Source: Acidobacteriota bacterium (lineage in GTDB: Bacteria > Acidobacteriota > Terriglobia > Terriglobales > Acidobacteriaceae). Taken from it: DNA of 64,000 bases. The stretch spans positions 1 to 64,000 of the forward strand of contig QIAN01000263.1 of NCBI GenBank assembly GCA_003225005.1, read 5' to 3'. The position numbers were made by a program, and so were the translations under genes. Under the pieces are notes generated by a model. The model was given only the letters and a program-made list of their open reading frames with translations. It was not told the origin of the DNA and searched no databases. Below, in pieces: positions 1 to 10,139 of this stretch; positions within the stretch are counted from its first letter, which is position 1; each line of letters begins with the position of its first letter.

Positions 1-262
1 AAGGAGCACGCAGCCAAGGCATCTTGGTCAGCATTCTGCAAACCTGTCGCCAGCAACTCCGATGTGCCTCCTCTCTTCTACAGACTCTGATTTGTTCCTC
101 TCAGCCCAGGGTACTGGATTTAACCGCCCCTATGCGCTAAACAATTACGTCTTCTTATATCTCTGCGATTAGTTCACCTTTTGATTGATGGTTAGCCTCG
201 TTAGGTGCTGTACCAATGCCCTCAATCACTGCTCGCTACTGAAGCGTAGCCTTAGTTAGGGT

Positions 263-487
263 ATGTACACCACGACCAGAAACATTGCGGGCGGCACTTT
301 TATGACGTGCAAAGATTGCGGGCACGCGATCAGCATGAACAAGATTTGCGACCAGCCGATTCAATCGGCGACGGAAATCTTAAAGCACATGGCTACCCAC
401 AACGCCTGCGCCCTCGCCGCCGGTGGTCACGTCACTCCGGAACTCGAAGCCGTCCGCGCTCCACGCGAAGCATGGCGTCCCAACTAA
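263..487 (+). CDS. small Cys/His-containing hypothetical protein (possible start at 302)
   Basis: ORF with CxxC followed by spaced Cys/His residues (MTCKDCGH...HMATHNAC); no family recognised. Confidence 0.35.
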   Translation: MYTTTRNIAGGTFMTCKDCGHAISMNKICDQPIQSATEILKHMATHNACALAAGGHVTPELEAVRAPREAWRPN

Positions 488-719
488 ACGACCTGACACC
501 GCGTCAGGCCTGTCCAGATGCACTCACTTCCGCGCAACCGCCCCAACGGAACCGGAAGATGACGTCCATAGAAGATCATCTGTACGATACCGCACATAGG
601 TGTAGAATTGTCTTCGTAAAGCCCTGACACCTAGCAAAGTATCGCAAGGAACAAAGTGCCGCACCACTCGCGACACATCGTATCGACCAACAAGGGCGAC
701 TTCGACCCAAGGAGATTCC

Positions 720-1328
720 TTGCGAATGTCGGCGAGGGGCAGCAAGTCCTTTGCCAAGACGCAAACCATCTTCACACAGGGGGACGCGGCTGACTCAGTC
801 TTCTACATTCAGGAAGGCAATATTAGACTCAGCGTCGTATCCAAGTCTGGCAAGGAAGCGACCCTTGGCATATTAAATGCTGGAGACTTCTTCGGAGAGG
901 GTAGCCTCGCTGGACAGCCCTTACGCATGGGGTCGGCCACAGCAATGACCGCCTGCACGCTTCTGCGCATCGACAAGAAGTCAATGATGCATGCCCTCCA
1001 GCACGAACACAAATTCTCGGATGTGTTCGTAACCTATCTGCTGGCACGGAATATCCGATACGAAGAAGACTTGGTTGACCAACTCTTCAATTCCAGCGAG
1101 AGGAGATTAGCTCGGCTTCTGCTGTTGCTTGCTCGATTCGGCAAGGAAGGGATACCGGAGACTCTGATCCCCAAGATCAGTCAGCAAACCCTCGCAGAAA
1201 TGATTGGCACGACGCGGTCACGGGTCAGTTTTTTCATGAATCGGTTCAGACAGTTAGGCTTCGTTGAGTATGACGAGAACGGGATACAGGTCCATGGTTC
1301 CCTTCTAAATGTCATTCTCCACGACTAG
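720..1328 (+). CDS. Crp/Fnr-family transcriptional regulator
   Basis: N-terminal cyclic-nucleotide-binding-like domain (IFTQGDAADSVFYIQEGNIRLSVVSKSGKEA...GDFFGEGSLAG) and C-terminal HTH (SQQTLAEMIGTTRSRVSFFMNRFRQLGFV). Confidence 0.93.
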   Translation: MRMSARGSKSFAKTQTIFTQGDAADSVFYIQEGNIRLSVVSKSGKEATLGILNAGDFFGEGSLAGQPLRMGSATAMTACTLLRIDKKSMMHALQHEHKFSDVFVTYLLARNIRYEEDLVDQLFNSSERRLARLLLLLARFGKEGIPETLIPKISQQTLAEMIGTTRSRVSFFMNRFRQLGFVEYDENGIQVHGSLLNVILHD

Positions 1329-1472
1329 GCATCATCAGTTTTCGCTTGACCAGCGCCGAACCGGGCATCTGGCGGCTATCGAAACCAGGTTCACCCTCAG
1401 GGCAGCATTCGTCGGCGTAGAAGCCAATTCTTTGACCGTGATCCGCCCGCTATGCGGTGCTAGCCTATCGTC

Positions 1473-1667
1473 ATGCAGAATCCCGTCAAAGAACGAATCG
1501 CGAAGTTGCGGGACGAAATAGCGCAAATAAGTGAAGCGAACCGACTGCACTTGCATGGCGGCAAAAAGAAGCCACAGGGAGCTGCGGGGGATCACGAACG
1601 TCGGCTTCAAAGATTGCAGGAAATTCTGGACGAATTAGTGGCGCTGACCGACTGGAAAAAGCTATGA
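1473..1667 (+). CDS. small coiled-coil hypothetical protein
   Basis: 64-aa ORF with heptad-like charged helices (ERIAKLRDEIAQISEANR...ERRLQRLQEILDELVALTDWKKL). Confidence 0.55.
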   Translation: MQNPVKERIAKLRDEIAQISEANRLHLHGGKKKPQGAAGDHERRLQRLQEILDELVALTDWKKL

Positions 1668-1803
1668 AAATCGCGAACGAGACCTGCATGAGGCACAAAT
1701 GCAGGGTGAGAAGCGTACTCCGCGCACCACGATATTGAAATCGAGTCGCAGCCGAGGGGCGCCAATCTTGGAGGACGCGCTCACCGGCATCCTCTGACTC
1801 GCA

Positions 1804-2316
1804 TCACGGGAGATCAGGCCGTGTCAGGGATTGGTCAATCGCAAGGTCGCGACATGTGCGACGAATGAGTTCGTGCGCGGAGTCTGAATCAACGAACTCG
1901 AAGCCGTAGCGAAATGCGTTCCTTTGGCGGCCTATCGCCTGAATCGTCACAGCACCGCAGGGGAGCGCGAAGCCCAACTCCACGACCTCGCCCAAGGACG
2001 CTTCAATTCTCAGCATGGCTGCGATCCCGGATTCGCTAATATCCACGGTATACCCGTTCAGCACACCACACTTGCGGGAATTGATTCTGATATCGACCTC
2101 AATTTTGAACCGGGGCTGGCGACGGGCGTCGGGAATCATAGGAACGGGCAACATCACTTTCTCCCCTCTGGTTCGATGATGTTCCAAAAGTGTTCTTGCC
2201 TCAACCGGCTGTGAGCGTTCGTCAATCGCGATGCGACTCACAGGCAAGCGAGCAAAAAACAAACCTCGCGGTTCTCCTCCGATCCTCCGTAAGTCAACAA
2301 CACACACCGCGAGCAT
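1804..2316 (-). CDS. PilZ-domain-like protein (start may be internal)
   Basis: RRQPRF...GYTVDISESGIAAML...GEVVELGFALP...AIGRQRNAFRYGFEFVD matches PilZ motif order. Confidence 0.75.
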   Translation of the reverse strand: MLAVCVVDLRRIGGEPRGLFFARLPVSRIAIDERSQPVEARTLLEHHRTRGEKVMLPVPMIPDARRQPRFKIEVDIRINSRKCGVLNGYTVDISESGIAAMLRIEASLGEVVELGFALPCGAVTIQAIGRQRNAFRYGFEFVDSDSAHELIRRTCRDLAIDQSLTRPDLP

Positions 2317-3029
2317 CTATGTAGGTCTTGTCTATAGCATAGATAATGCCCCCTACTGCGGTGCGGGGGTGTTCACTCTCGGACACTCTCGGCAATTATT
2401 GTGAAAAAACAGTCACCTCACGCTAGACATGGCGAGGGTTATTTCACAACTGTGCAATCTTGAACAGACACGAAATAGGGGACGACTGTAAATTGTAGTG
2501 AATTGTCGTAGACGTAGAGGAACTGATGTGGCCCTCCCGTGGTCTTTCCGGTTCCTATTCTAGTGGCGCAGCCCATGCGACCGCTGCGCCACGCCATCGG
2601 GACTACCACTGTGATGAATAAAATACCGTTTGCCGATCGATCGCCCGATCGAGACGACCACTGTGGCGGACCCGAGCTGTCTGAGCTTCTCGTCACCAGA
2701 CCGACGGCTGCGTTTCAGTGGCCCCCCGATTGCTCTTGGCCGTTCATTGATCACGGGCGGGAGAGCGATACCTAGACCCCTTGTTGCTCGGCAGCTTCGC
2801 ATCAGTGGCGAGAGTGGTGTCTGTGAAGTGGCGACACTGGCCGGAGCCCCCCTAATCGCGAGTCACACAGCTTCCATTGCAGGTCCACTCGGACTCCGTC
2901 CGCTCTGGGAACACGAACTCCAACAGTTCTTTGGCTCCCCGGTTGCCGATGTAAGCCTGCCCTAAAGCGTGCCCTACAAGGAAGAGGGTGGCTTGTTCGG
3001 AGGCGCGCGCCTATCAAGCAAGCGACCAA

Positions 3030-3560
3030 CGCGCAGTGTGGGCACAGGAAGTCGGAACATCCAGCGAGTGGATGCCGGAGGCTACGTTTCCGAATAGGCG
3101 CCGAGGCTGTGAGAGAACGCGGCCGCGTGCCAAAAGGTTTGGGGCTTCACCTGGTGGTGCTCGCGCGACATCGATCCCGCGATGAAGGAGTTTCTGAGCC
3201 TGGAGTACACGCTGGGAGTCTTGGATCAACAGAACCGAGTGAAGCCGCTGGGACGAACATTGTCCAGCCTCGCCGACGAATGGCGCAAGAATCCGCCGGC
3301 TGTGATTTCTCGCTCCGTAGCGCTGGTGATTCCCGACAAAGGGCTTTCCAAAAAAGGGCGACGTGGCCGATTGGAGCGTCGCGAAATAATATTATGGACC
3401 TGGTCAGTCGCGGGGTGCGACCGGCAATCGTGCTGGAGAGCCGTGCCGGGGACAAAGCTTATCTCAGGAGCAGAGGGATCGAAGAGCTGATCGAGGCCGC
3501 GGTGCGACAACTCGTAACCAGCACTCCTCCCCAAATTCAATTGAGAGGAGGGCGTTGCGA
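3030..3560 (+). pseudogene. decayed glycoside hydrolase C-terminal fragment
   Basis: Readable segments in different frames: AQEVGTSSEWMPEA; GFTWWCSRDIDPAMKEFLSLEYTLGVLDQQNRVKPLGRTLSSLADEW; GDVADWSVAK(stop); MDLVSRGVRPAIVLESRAGDKAYLRSRGIEELIEAA. Requires at least two frameshifts and reads through a stop. Confidence 0.7.
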
Positions 3561-3640
3561 CACCAGGACCAATGCAACAATGAATTCTGAGGGAAACTAT
3601 GATCCGAGGGAGCAGGTAATAACGGTCCCAAGGAGAGAAC

Positions 3641-5962
3641 ATGGATCGACGTAACTTCCTGAAGAACAGCGGCACATTGCTTGCTGGAGCTACCCTTGTA
3701 CCCCACGCGCTGTCCAAGGCTTCCGAATCCCGGGCAGCCAATCGGGCAGGACGGTTGGTTCTTCCCATGAACCGGAACTGGCGTTACAGCGGTCGCTCTG
3801 GCGAGGGAGCCCATTCGAAAGATTTTGACGACTCAGGGTTTGAGCGTGTTGCTATTCCGCACGCTAACGTGCGCCTACCCTGGCATGGCTTCGACGAGAA
3901 GACTTACGAGTTTGTTTCGATTTATCGCCGCCATTTCAAGCTTCCCGAGGAAGCTCGCGGCAAGCGAGTGTTCGTCGATTTCGAAGCGGCGATGACCGCC
4001 TCCACCGTGTGGATCAACGGCACGCGCGTTGGAGAGTATCGGGGAGGATACACGCCATTTTTCTTTGAGCTGACGCCTCACCTCGACTTCGACGGTGAAA
4101 ATGTCCTGGCACTCCAGCTTGACTCCCAGGAGCGGCCGGATATTCCGCCTTTCGGCGATGAAATCGACTACCTGACGTTTGGCGGCATCTACCGCGAAGT
4201 TTTCTTACGTGTCGTTCCCGCGACCTTTATTGAAAACGTCTTTGTCAGAGTCAAAAACGCTCTGGGCGCACATCCAAGCGTCGAGGTCGACTGTTTTCTG
4301 GAGCATTTGGAGCCGTTGCGTGACGCCCTGACGCTTGACGCTGAACTGGTTGATGGCGAGCGCTCCCTGGCGCGATCCTCCCAGCGCATTCCTCCCTCGA
4401 AGGTCTCGACCGAAGCCGTTGCTCACACCGTGCACCTCGACCATCTGAACGACATCAAACTATGGAATCTTGAACAGCCGAATCTCTACTCCGTTCGCGT
4501 GTGTCTACAACGAGGAACCGAGGTACTCGATGAGCATTCCTGTCGCTTTGGTTTTCGGGAGGCCCATTTCACTGATCATGGCTTTGAGCTGAATGGCAAA
4601 GTGCTCAAGCTTCGCGGCCTCGACCGGCACCAAACGTTTCCATTCGTGGGCCAGGCAATGCCTGGGCGTTGTCAGCGTCGTGATGCCCAGATACTTCGGA
4701 AACAGCTCAAGTGCAATATCGTCCGCACCTCCCATTACCCACAGTCGCGTCATTTCCTCGACGCGTGCGACGAGGCAGGCTTGCTGGTTTTGGAAGAAAT
4801 TCCTGGATGGCAGCACATTGGCGATCAGGGATGGAAGGAGCTTTCGATCGACAACCTCCGCCGGATGATCCGGCGCGACTGGAACCATCCTTATATTGTT
4901 TTGTGGGGTGTGCGCATCAACGAATCCCGGGACGATCATGACCTTTACTCTCGAACGAACGCGCTAGCGCATCAGCTTGATACGACGCGCCAAACCGGGG
5001 GGATCCGCGATTCCCAGGAGTCTGAGTTCCTGGAAGATGTGTTTACCATGAACGACTTCGGATTCCCACTGAAGCCTCCGAACCACTCCCGCTACTTGAA
5101 TACTGAATTCGTGGGTCACACCTATCCCACCAAGACTATCGACAATGTGGAGCGCCTCACTGAGCACACCATTCGTCATGCTCGTGTTCATGACCAACTC
5201 GCGTCGAATCCCCAATATGCGGGAGGCATTGGCTGGTGTGCGTTCGACTACAACACCCACGCCAACTTCGGTTCCGGAGACCGGCTTTGTTATCACGGCG
5301 TCAGCGACATTTTTCGCGAACCGAAACCGGCAGCCGGCTTCTACAAGTCGCAGTGTGATCCTGGGGAAGAGGTCGTGCTGGAACCAGCGTTTCACTGGGC
5401 TCGTGGCGACGAATCTGTGGGATTCTCAAAAGCAGTCGTCTGCTCGAACTGCGACCATCTGAAGTTCTATGTTGGCGGCAAACTGGTTCGAGAAGCGGAG
5501 CCCGACCGCGAGCAGTTTGGCCACCTTCGCTACGCGCCCTTTGTCGTTCACCTGGGAGAGCTCTTTGACAAATGGGGAGATCTTCGTATCGAAGGTTATA
5601 TCCAGGGCAAGCAGGTGATTGCGAAAAATTATTCTGGAAAGGGCGTAGACCGAAGATTTGATCTTCTCCCCGATGACAAGGAGTTGATTGGCGATGGCGC
5701 CGATTCTACCCGCGTGGTGCTCCGCGTCACCGACGAATTCGGAGCGATTCGGCCGTTTGCCAACGATGCCGTCAGACTCGAGCTGGAGGGACCGGCAGAT
5801 GTCATCGGCGATAACCCTTTTTCACTGATCGGCGGAACCGGCGCAGTTTGGATTCGGGCAAAAGAGCAGGCTGGAAGAGTACGCCTGAAAGCGATTCACC
5901 CCCAGCTGGGCACGCGAGTAGTCGAGATCGAAATCGCCGCCGCGCCTCAGGAAAGAATTTAG
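3641..5962 (+). CDS. glycoside hydrolase family 2 beta-galactosidase-like protein with Tat-type signal
   Basis: MDRRNFLKNSG signal; GH2 sugar-binding fold (VFVDFEAAMTASTVWINGTRVGEYRGGYTPFFFELT) and catalytic-region motifs (LRGLDRHQTFPFVGQAMP...RTSHYPQSRHFLDACDEAGLLVLEEIPGWQ...WGVRINESRDD). Confidence 0.93.
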   Translation: MDRRNFLKNSGTLLAGATLVPHALSKASESRAANRAGRLVLPMNRNWRYSGRSGEGAHSKDFDDSGFERVAIPHANVRLPWHGFDEKTYEFVSIYRRHFKLPEEARGKRVFVDFEAAMTASTVWINGTRVGEYRGGYTPFFFELTPHLDFDGENVLALQLDSQERPDIPPFGDEIDYLTFGGIYREVFLRVVPATFIENVFVRVKNALGAHPSVEVDCFLEHLEPLRDALTLDAELVDGERSLARSSQRIPPSKVSTEAVAHTVHLDHLNDIKLWNLEQPNLYSVRVCLQRGTEVLDEHSCRFGFREAHFTDHGFELNGKVLKLRGLDRHQTFPFVGQAMPGRCQRRDAQILRKQLKCNIVRTSHYPQSRHFLDACDEAGLLVLEEIPGWQHIGDQGWKELSIDNLRRMIRRDWNHPYIVLWGVRINESRDDHDLYSRTNALAHQLDTTRQTGGIRDSQESEFLEDVFTMNDFGFPLKPPNHSRYLNTEFVGHTYPTKTIDNVERLTEHTIRHARVHDQLASNPQYAGGIGWCAFDYNTHANFGSGDRLCYHGVSDIFREPKPAAGFYKSQCDPGEEVVLEPAFHWARGDESVGFSKAVVCSNCDHLKFYVGGKLVREAEPDREQFGHLRYAPFVVHLGELFDKWGDLRIEGYIQGKQVIAKNYSGKGVDRRFDLLPDDKELIGDGADSTRVVLRVTDEFGAIRPFANDAVRLELEGPADVIGDNPFSLIGGTGAVWIRAKEQAGRVRLKAIHPQLGTRVVEIEIAAAPQERI

Positions 5963-6115
5963 TGGCGATTTTTTGGGCAGGAGCGTTCAGCGTGAAACTG
6001 ACTCCACCCATTCGAGCGATGTGCGTGAGATGATGCGCGTGAGACGAAGAGGATCGAAACCGGGACGAACGAATACGCGTGCCTGGGATGGGGCCACGAC
6101 CCCAAATTTCCGCTC

Positions 6116-7324
6116 TCAGTCGACTTCCATGATCGGTTGCTGTGGCTTGGCCAAGAACGAGGCTGCGAGACCGCAGGCGGCTGCGAAGGACAACCACAGA
6201 CCCGGAATCGCCCTATTCCCGGTAACGTGAATCAGATAAGTGCTGATGGCTGGAGTAAACCCACCGAAGATCGCTGTGGCCAGGCTATAGGCCAGAGCAA
6301 AGCCTGTAGTCCGCACATTCACCGGCATGATCTCGGTAAGAAAAACCACCATGGCGCCGTTGTAGCTGCCATAGATAAAGGATAGCCAGAGTTCGACGCT
6401 CAGCAATCTTGAGAACGATGGATTACGAACCAGCCAAAGCATTGCTGGATATGCTGTGATCAGCATCAGGATCGTACACAGAACCAGTAGGGGCCGGCGG
6501 CCTATCCGATCGGACAGAGTTCCCATTACAGGGAGCCAGAACAGATTAGAAGCCCCAACCCACAGAGTCACGATCAGACTGTCTAGGCTTGCCAGATGCA
6601 GCACCGAACTGCCGAATGTGGGCGTATAAGCGGTGATCATGTAGAAAGACACGGTGGTCATGGTCACCATCATGACTCCGATGATCACAATCCCCCAGTT
6701 TGCGGTGAGCGAGCGGAGAATTTCTGAGGTGCTTGGCCTGTGCTTGCGGGCGATAAATTCGTCAGTCTCTTGAAGCGAACGCCTGAGCCTGAACAGGAAC
6801 GGAAGTATGGCACAGCCCAGGAGAAGGGGAATTCGCCATCCCCACTGCAGCATTTTCTGAGGCGGAAGAGCGGAACTCAACATCACTCCAACCAGTGCGG
6901 CGAACATGACCGCCACCTGCTGGCTCGCCGATTGCCAGCTGACGTAGAAGCCCTTGTGCCCCGGAGTGGCGATCTCCGACAAGTAAACCGAGACGCCGCC
7001 CAACTCCATGCCCGCCGAAAAGCCCTGTAGCAGGCGGCCAGTCAGTACGAGCAGCGGTGCCAACAAGCCGATGATCGCGTATCCCGGCATGAACGCAATA
7101 GAAATGATTCCAACCGACATCAGGCCCAGCGTGAGAATCAGGCCGGCGCGGCGTCCATGACGATCCGTGTATGCTCCGAGCACGATGGCTCCGAGGGGCC
7201 GCATCAGAAAACCAGCGCCAAACGTCATCAGCGACAGCATCAACGAAAGAAATGGATTACCGCTGGGGAAGAAGGCATTGCCGATCGCGGATGCATAATA
7301 ACCGAAGACCATGAAGTCGTACAT
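6116..7324 (-). CDS. MFS transporter, metabolite:H+ symporter type
   Basis: 12-TM-like ORF with [13 protein letters not shown] and [11 protein letters not shown] motifs. The reading frame continues upstream as ...[18 protein letters not shown], so the true start probably lies beyond 7324. Confidence 0.9.
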   Translation of the reverse strand: MYDFMVFGYYASAIGNAFFPSGNPFLSLMLSLMTFGAGFLMRPLGAIVLGAYTDRHGRRAGLILTLGLMSVGIISIAFMPGYAIIGLLAPLLVLTGRLLQGFSAGMELGGVSVYLSEIATPGHKGFYVSWQSASQQVAVMFAALVGVMLSSALPPQKMLQWGWRIPLLLGCAILPFLFRLRRSLQETDEFIARKHRPSTSEILRSLTANWGIVIIGVMMVTMTTVSFYMITAYTPTFGSSVLHLASLDSLIVTLWVGASNLFWLPVMGTLSDRIGRRPLLVLCTILMLITAYPAMLWLVRNPSFSRLLSVELWLSFIYGSYNGAMVVFLTEIMPVNVRTTGFALAYSLATAIFGGFTPAISTYLIHVTGNRAIPGLWLSFAAACGLAASFLAKPQQPIMEVD

Positions 7325-7506
7325 CTCCAGAAAATTGCCGCTGGAGACGCGGACTACAGCCCAGATTTTTGATTTCCGGTCAGAGAGAGCGATCGTAGGA
7401 CTTTGATAGGACTCAGTAATCGTTTCTTCCTCACGTGAAGGAAGGACTCGAAGAGCGCGGATAGATGATTTTCATCCCCGAGTGCACGCTGAACGAGACA
7501 GCCCAG

Positions 7507-8589
7507 CTACCGCATACTTGAATGACTTACCTCACTCACCTGCGAGGCGATGGCTGCGCCCATATCTTTGGTGGTGGCCTGCCCTCCGATATCCGGAGTA
7601 CGAACTTCAGATTGCGCCAGAGTCTCCGCAATGGCACGCTCGACTGCATCTGCGGCTTCCGCAACTCCGAGATGTCTTAGCATCATAGCGCCTGACCAGA
7701 TCTGCCCGATGGGATTTGCTATGCCTTTTCCGGCTATGTCGGGTGCCGAGCCGTGTACTGGCTCGAACATAGACGGGTATTCCTTCTCTGGATTGAGGTT
7801 GGCTGAGGGAGCGATGCCGATGGACCCGACGACCGCTGGCCCCAGATCAGAAAGAATGTCCCCAAAAAGATTGGACCCTACGACAACGTCGAACCAGTCA
7901 GGATGGCGCACGAAGTGAGCGGTGAGGATATCGATGTGATACTGGTCTGTGCGTATATCCGGATATTGCGCCGCCATCTCATGGAAACATTCATCCCAGA
8001 AGGGCATGGTGTGGATGATGCCGTTCGATTTTGTGGCCGAGGTCAGATGCTTCTTTCTCTTCCTAGCCAAATCGAAGGCGTGCCGGAGGACTCGGTTCAC
8101 TCCACGGCGGGTAAAAACTGTCTGTTGAACGGCCATCTCGTCGTCCGTTCCCTCATAGAGCCGCCCGCCTATATTTGAATACTCGCCCTCGTTGTTTTCG
8201 CGAACGATACAGAAATCAATCTGGCCGGGCTTCCAATGTTTAAGGGGAGTTTCAATCCCTTCAAAAAGGCGCACGGGCCGCAGATTAACGTATTGGCGGA
8301 AATGGCGGCGGATGGGAATCAACAATCCCCACAACGAAACATGATCGGGAACGCTGGGGTGTCCGACAGCGCCCAGGAAGATAGCGTCAAAGGGCCGCAG
8401 CTGCTCAATGCCGTTCGCCGGCATCATGCTTCCGGTCTGGACATAGGTTTCGCAGCTCCAATCGAAAGGGTGCCATTTGAATTGGAATCCAAAGCGCTGT
8501 CCTGCGGCTTCCAGAACCCGGATGCCCTCCGGAACCACTTCTTTCCCAATACCATCTCCGGCAATCACGGCTACGTCGAAAGTGTTCAT
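7507..8589 (-). CDS. isocitrate/isopropylmalate dehydrogenase family protein, tartrate dehydrogenase-like
   Basis: VAVIAGDGIGKEVVPEG...FLGAVGHPSVPDHVSLWGLLIPIRRHFRQYVNLRPVR...ENNEGEYSNIGG...FEPVHGSAPDIAGKGIANP. Confidence 0.92.
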   Translation of the reverse strand: MNTFDVAVIAGDGIGKEVVPEGIRVLEAAGQRFGFQFKWHPFDWSCETYVQTGSMMPANGIEQLRPFDAIFLGAVGHPSVPDHVSLWGLLIPIRRHFRQYVNLRPVRLFEGIETPLKHWKPGQIDFCIVRENNEGEYSNIGGRLYEGTDDEMAVQQTVFTRRGVNRVLRHAFDLARKRKKHLTSATKSNGIIHTMPFWDECFHEMAAQYPDIRTDQYHIDILTAHFVRHPDWFDVVVGSNLFGDILSDLGPAVVGSIGIAPSANLNPEKEYPSMFEPVHGSAPDIAGKGIANPIGQIWSGAMMLRHLGVAEAADAVERAIAETLAQSEVRTPDIGGQATTKDMGAAIASQVSEVSHSSMR

Positions 8590-8601
8590 GGACGGTGTAG
8601 T

Positions 8602-10116
8602 TTATCCTTTCTCGACTGACAACAACGGCCCGAGCACATCCACATCCGGAACCGAGTCTAGCGTCCTGAGCAAAGAGATTATTTTCTCGGCCTTCGACTT
8701 GGAACAACCCGCGTATTCCGCACACCCGCGGAATTTTGTGGCCGCTTCTTCAAAGGTCATCGGATTCGCAGGGCTGCCCTTAGCGAAATCCGCCCGGCCC
8801 GTGATCATTCTTCCGTCTTTTAGGTGAATTTTCAGGATCGAGGTCATTTTGTCGAATCCGGCACTCTCGGCCTCGGGGTCGACGTAAAAGTTGATCTTTC
8901 GAATCATCTCCTGAACCTCAGGTCGATGCACGACTTTTTCCGAGAATTCTCCCAAACCGGCTTTTCTCTTCAGGAGCAAAATTGCCAGGCAGAACTCCAT
9001 GCTGAACTTGGCTTCCAGTCCGGTCTTTGGCTGGTGGTGAAGAAGAGTCGTTGTCATGTTGTGATTTGCACCGCAATCCAGCTTTTCCACTTGATCCGGT
9101 TGTACATTGTTGGCCTCGATCAGACGCATGAGTTCCGTCATCGCCGGGTGCGTGAGGGAGCCTGAAGGATAAGGCTTCAACGAAACCCCCGGGGAGGCGA
9201 ATGTCCACGGCTTTCCCAGGCGATCCATGATCGCAGCCGGATCATAAGATCCACCGAAGGCATGGAAGAAGCCGCGATCTGCTTCCAGAATTTGTTGCGC
9301 AGCCGTCCAACCCAGTGCGACAAGGTCAGCGGATACAACTCCGCTCTCGGCTGCGTGTCCCGCCTGAAACGGCTTGGTCATGGTGCCGAAATTTTCTCTC
9401 AGGCCGCCGGACTGACTGGCGACCAGGCCGAAAGTGTTCAGAATCTTCGATTGATCGAAGCCAACGAGCTTTGCCGAAGCCGCTGCGGAACCGAAGGCTC
9501 CGCATGTGCCCGTGGAATGAAATCCATCTTGATAGTGGCGGGGCGAGATCGCTTCCGCGATCTTGCATTCCACCTCGACGCCTAGGTGGTAGGCGAGCAT
9601 GAATTCCTTGCCCGAAATATTTCGCTGGGCGGAAAGTGCCAGGATCGCGGGAAGTACGGGCACGGTAGGATGGACCAGCAGGCCGTATACGCGGTCCTTC
9701 GCGGCAGAGAGTTGCGTGTCGTCAAAATCATCGGCATGAATCGAAACTCCATTCACGAATGCGGCGAAGCGTGGCGAGGTTTTGAGCGCCGATCCCGCGA
9801 TGGTGGCCTGTCCTCCGCATACTCCCATATTCTTCAGATATTGGCGGCCTATGGTTCCGGTTTCAGCTCGCGATCCTGCCAAGGCTAACCCCAATCCATC
9901 GAGGATTGACTTCTTGCCGAGTTCGATCACCTCTGGGGGAATGTCCTCGTACTTTGTGGTCGCGACAAAGCGGCCGACATAGTCGGTCAGACCAGGAGTT
10001 TTGGGGAAGTCGTTGGCCGAAACAGCGCCCGAGCCTCGCGCCGCCAGCACCGGCTTGATGAGCGCGGTGGACGCCATCGCCCCTAAGGCTAGTTTTCCGA
10101 AGTCACGCCTTAACAT
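8602..10116 (-). CDS. MmgE/PrpD family protein with Tat-type signal
   Basis: MLRRDFGKLALGAMAS signal; KKSILDGLGLALAGS...HADDFDDTQ...FHSTGTCGAFGSAAASAKLVG...KPFQAGHAAESG. Confidence 0.93.
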   Translation of the reverse strand: MLRRDFGKLALGAMASTALIKPVLAARGSGAVSANDFPKTPGLTDYVGRFVATTKYEDIPPEVIELGKKSILDGLGLALAGSRAETGTIGRQYLKNMGVCGGQATIAGSALKTSPRFAAFVNGVSIHADDFDDTQLSAAKDRVYGLLVHPTVPVLPAILALSAQRNISGKEFMLAYHLGVEVECKIAEAISPRHYQDGFHSTGTCGAFGSAAASAKLVGFDQSKILNTFGLVASQSGGLRENFGTMTKPFQAGHAAESGVVSADLVALGWTAAQQILEADRGFFHAFGGSYDPAAIMDRLGKPWTFASPGVSLKPYPSGSLTHPAMTELMRLIEANNVQPDQVEKLDCGANHNMTTTLLHHQPKTGLEAKFSMEFCLAILLLKRKAGLGEFSEKVVHRPEVQEMIRKINFYVDPEAESAGFDKMTSILKIHLKDGRMITGRADFAKGSPANPMTFEEAATKFRGCAEYAGCSKSKAEKIISLLRTLDSVPDVDVLGPLLSVEKG

Positions 10117-10139
10117 TTCTTACCCGCCATTTTTCGAAT

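Noticed and set aside
3521-3552. CCTCC...GGAGG inverted repeat as a terminator
   Set aside because: Short stem with a long loop and no T-tract; weak evidence.
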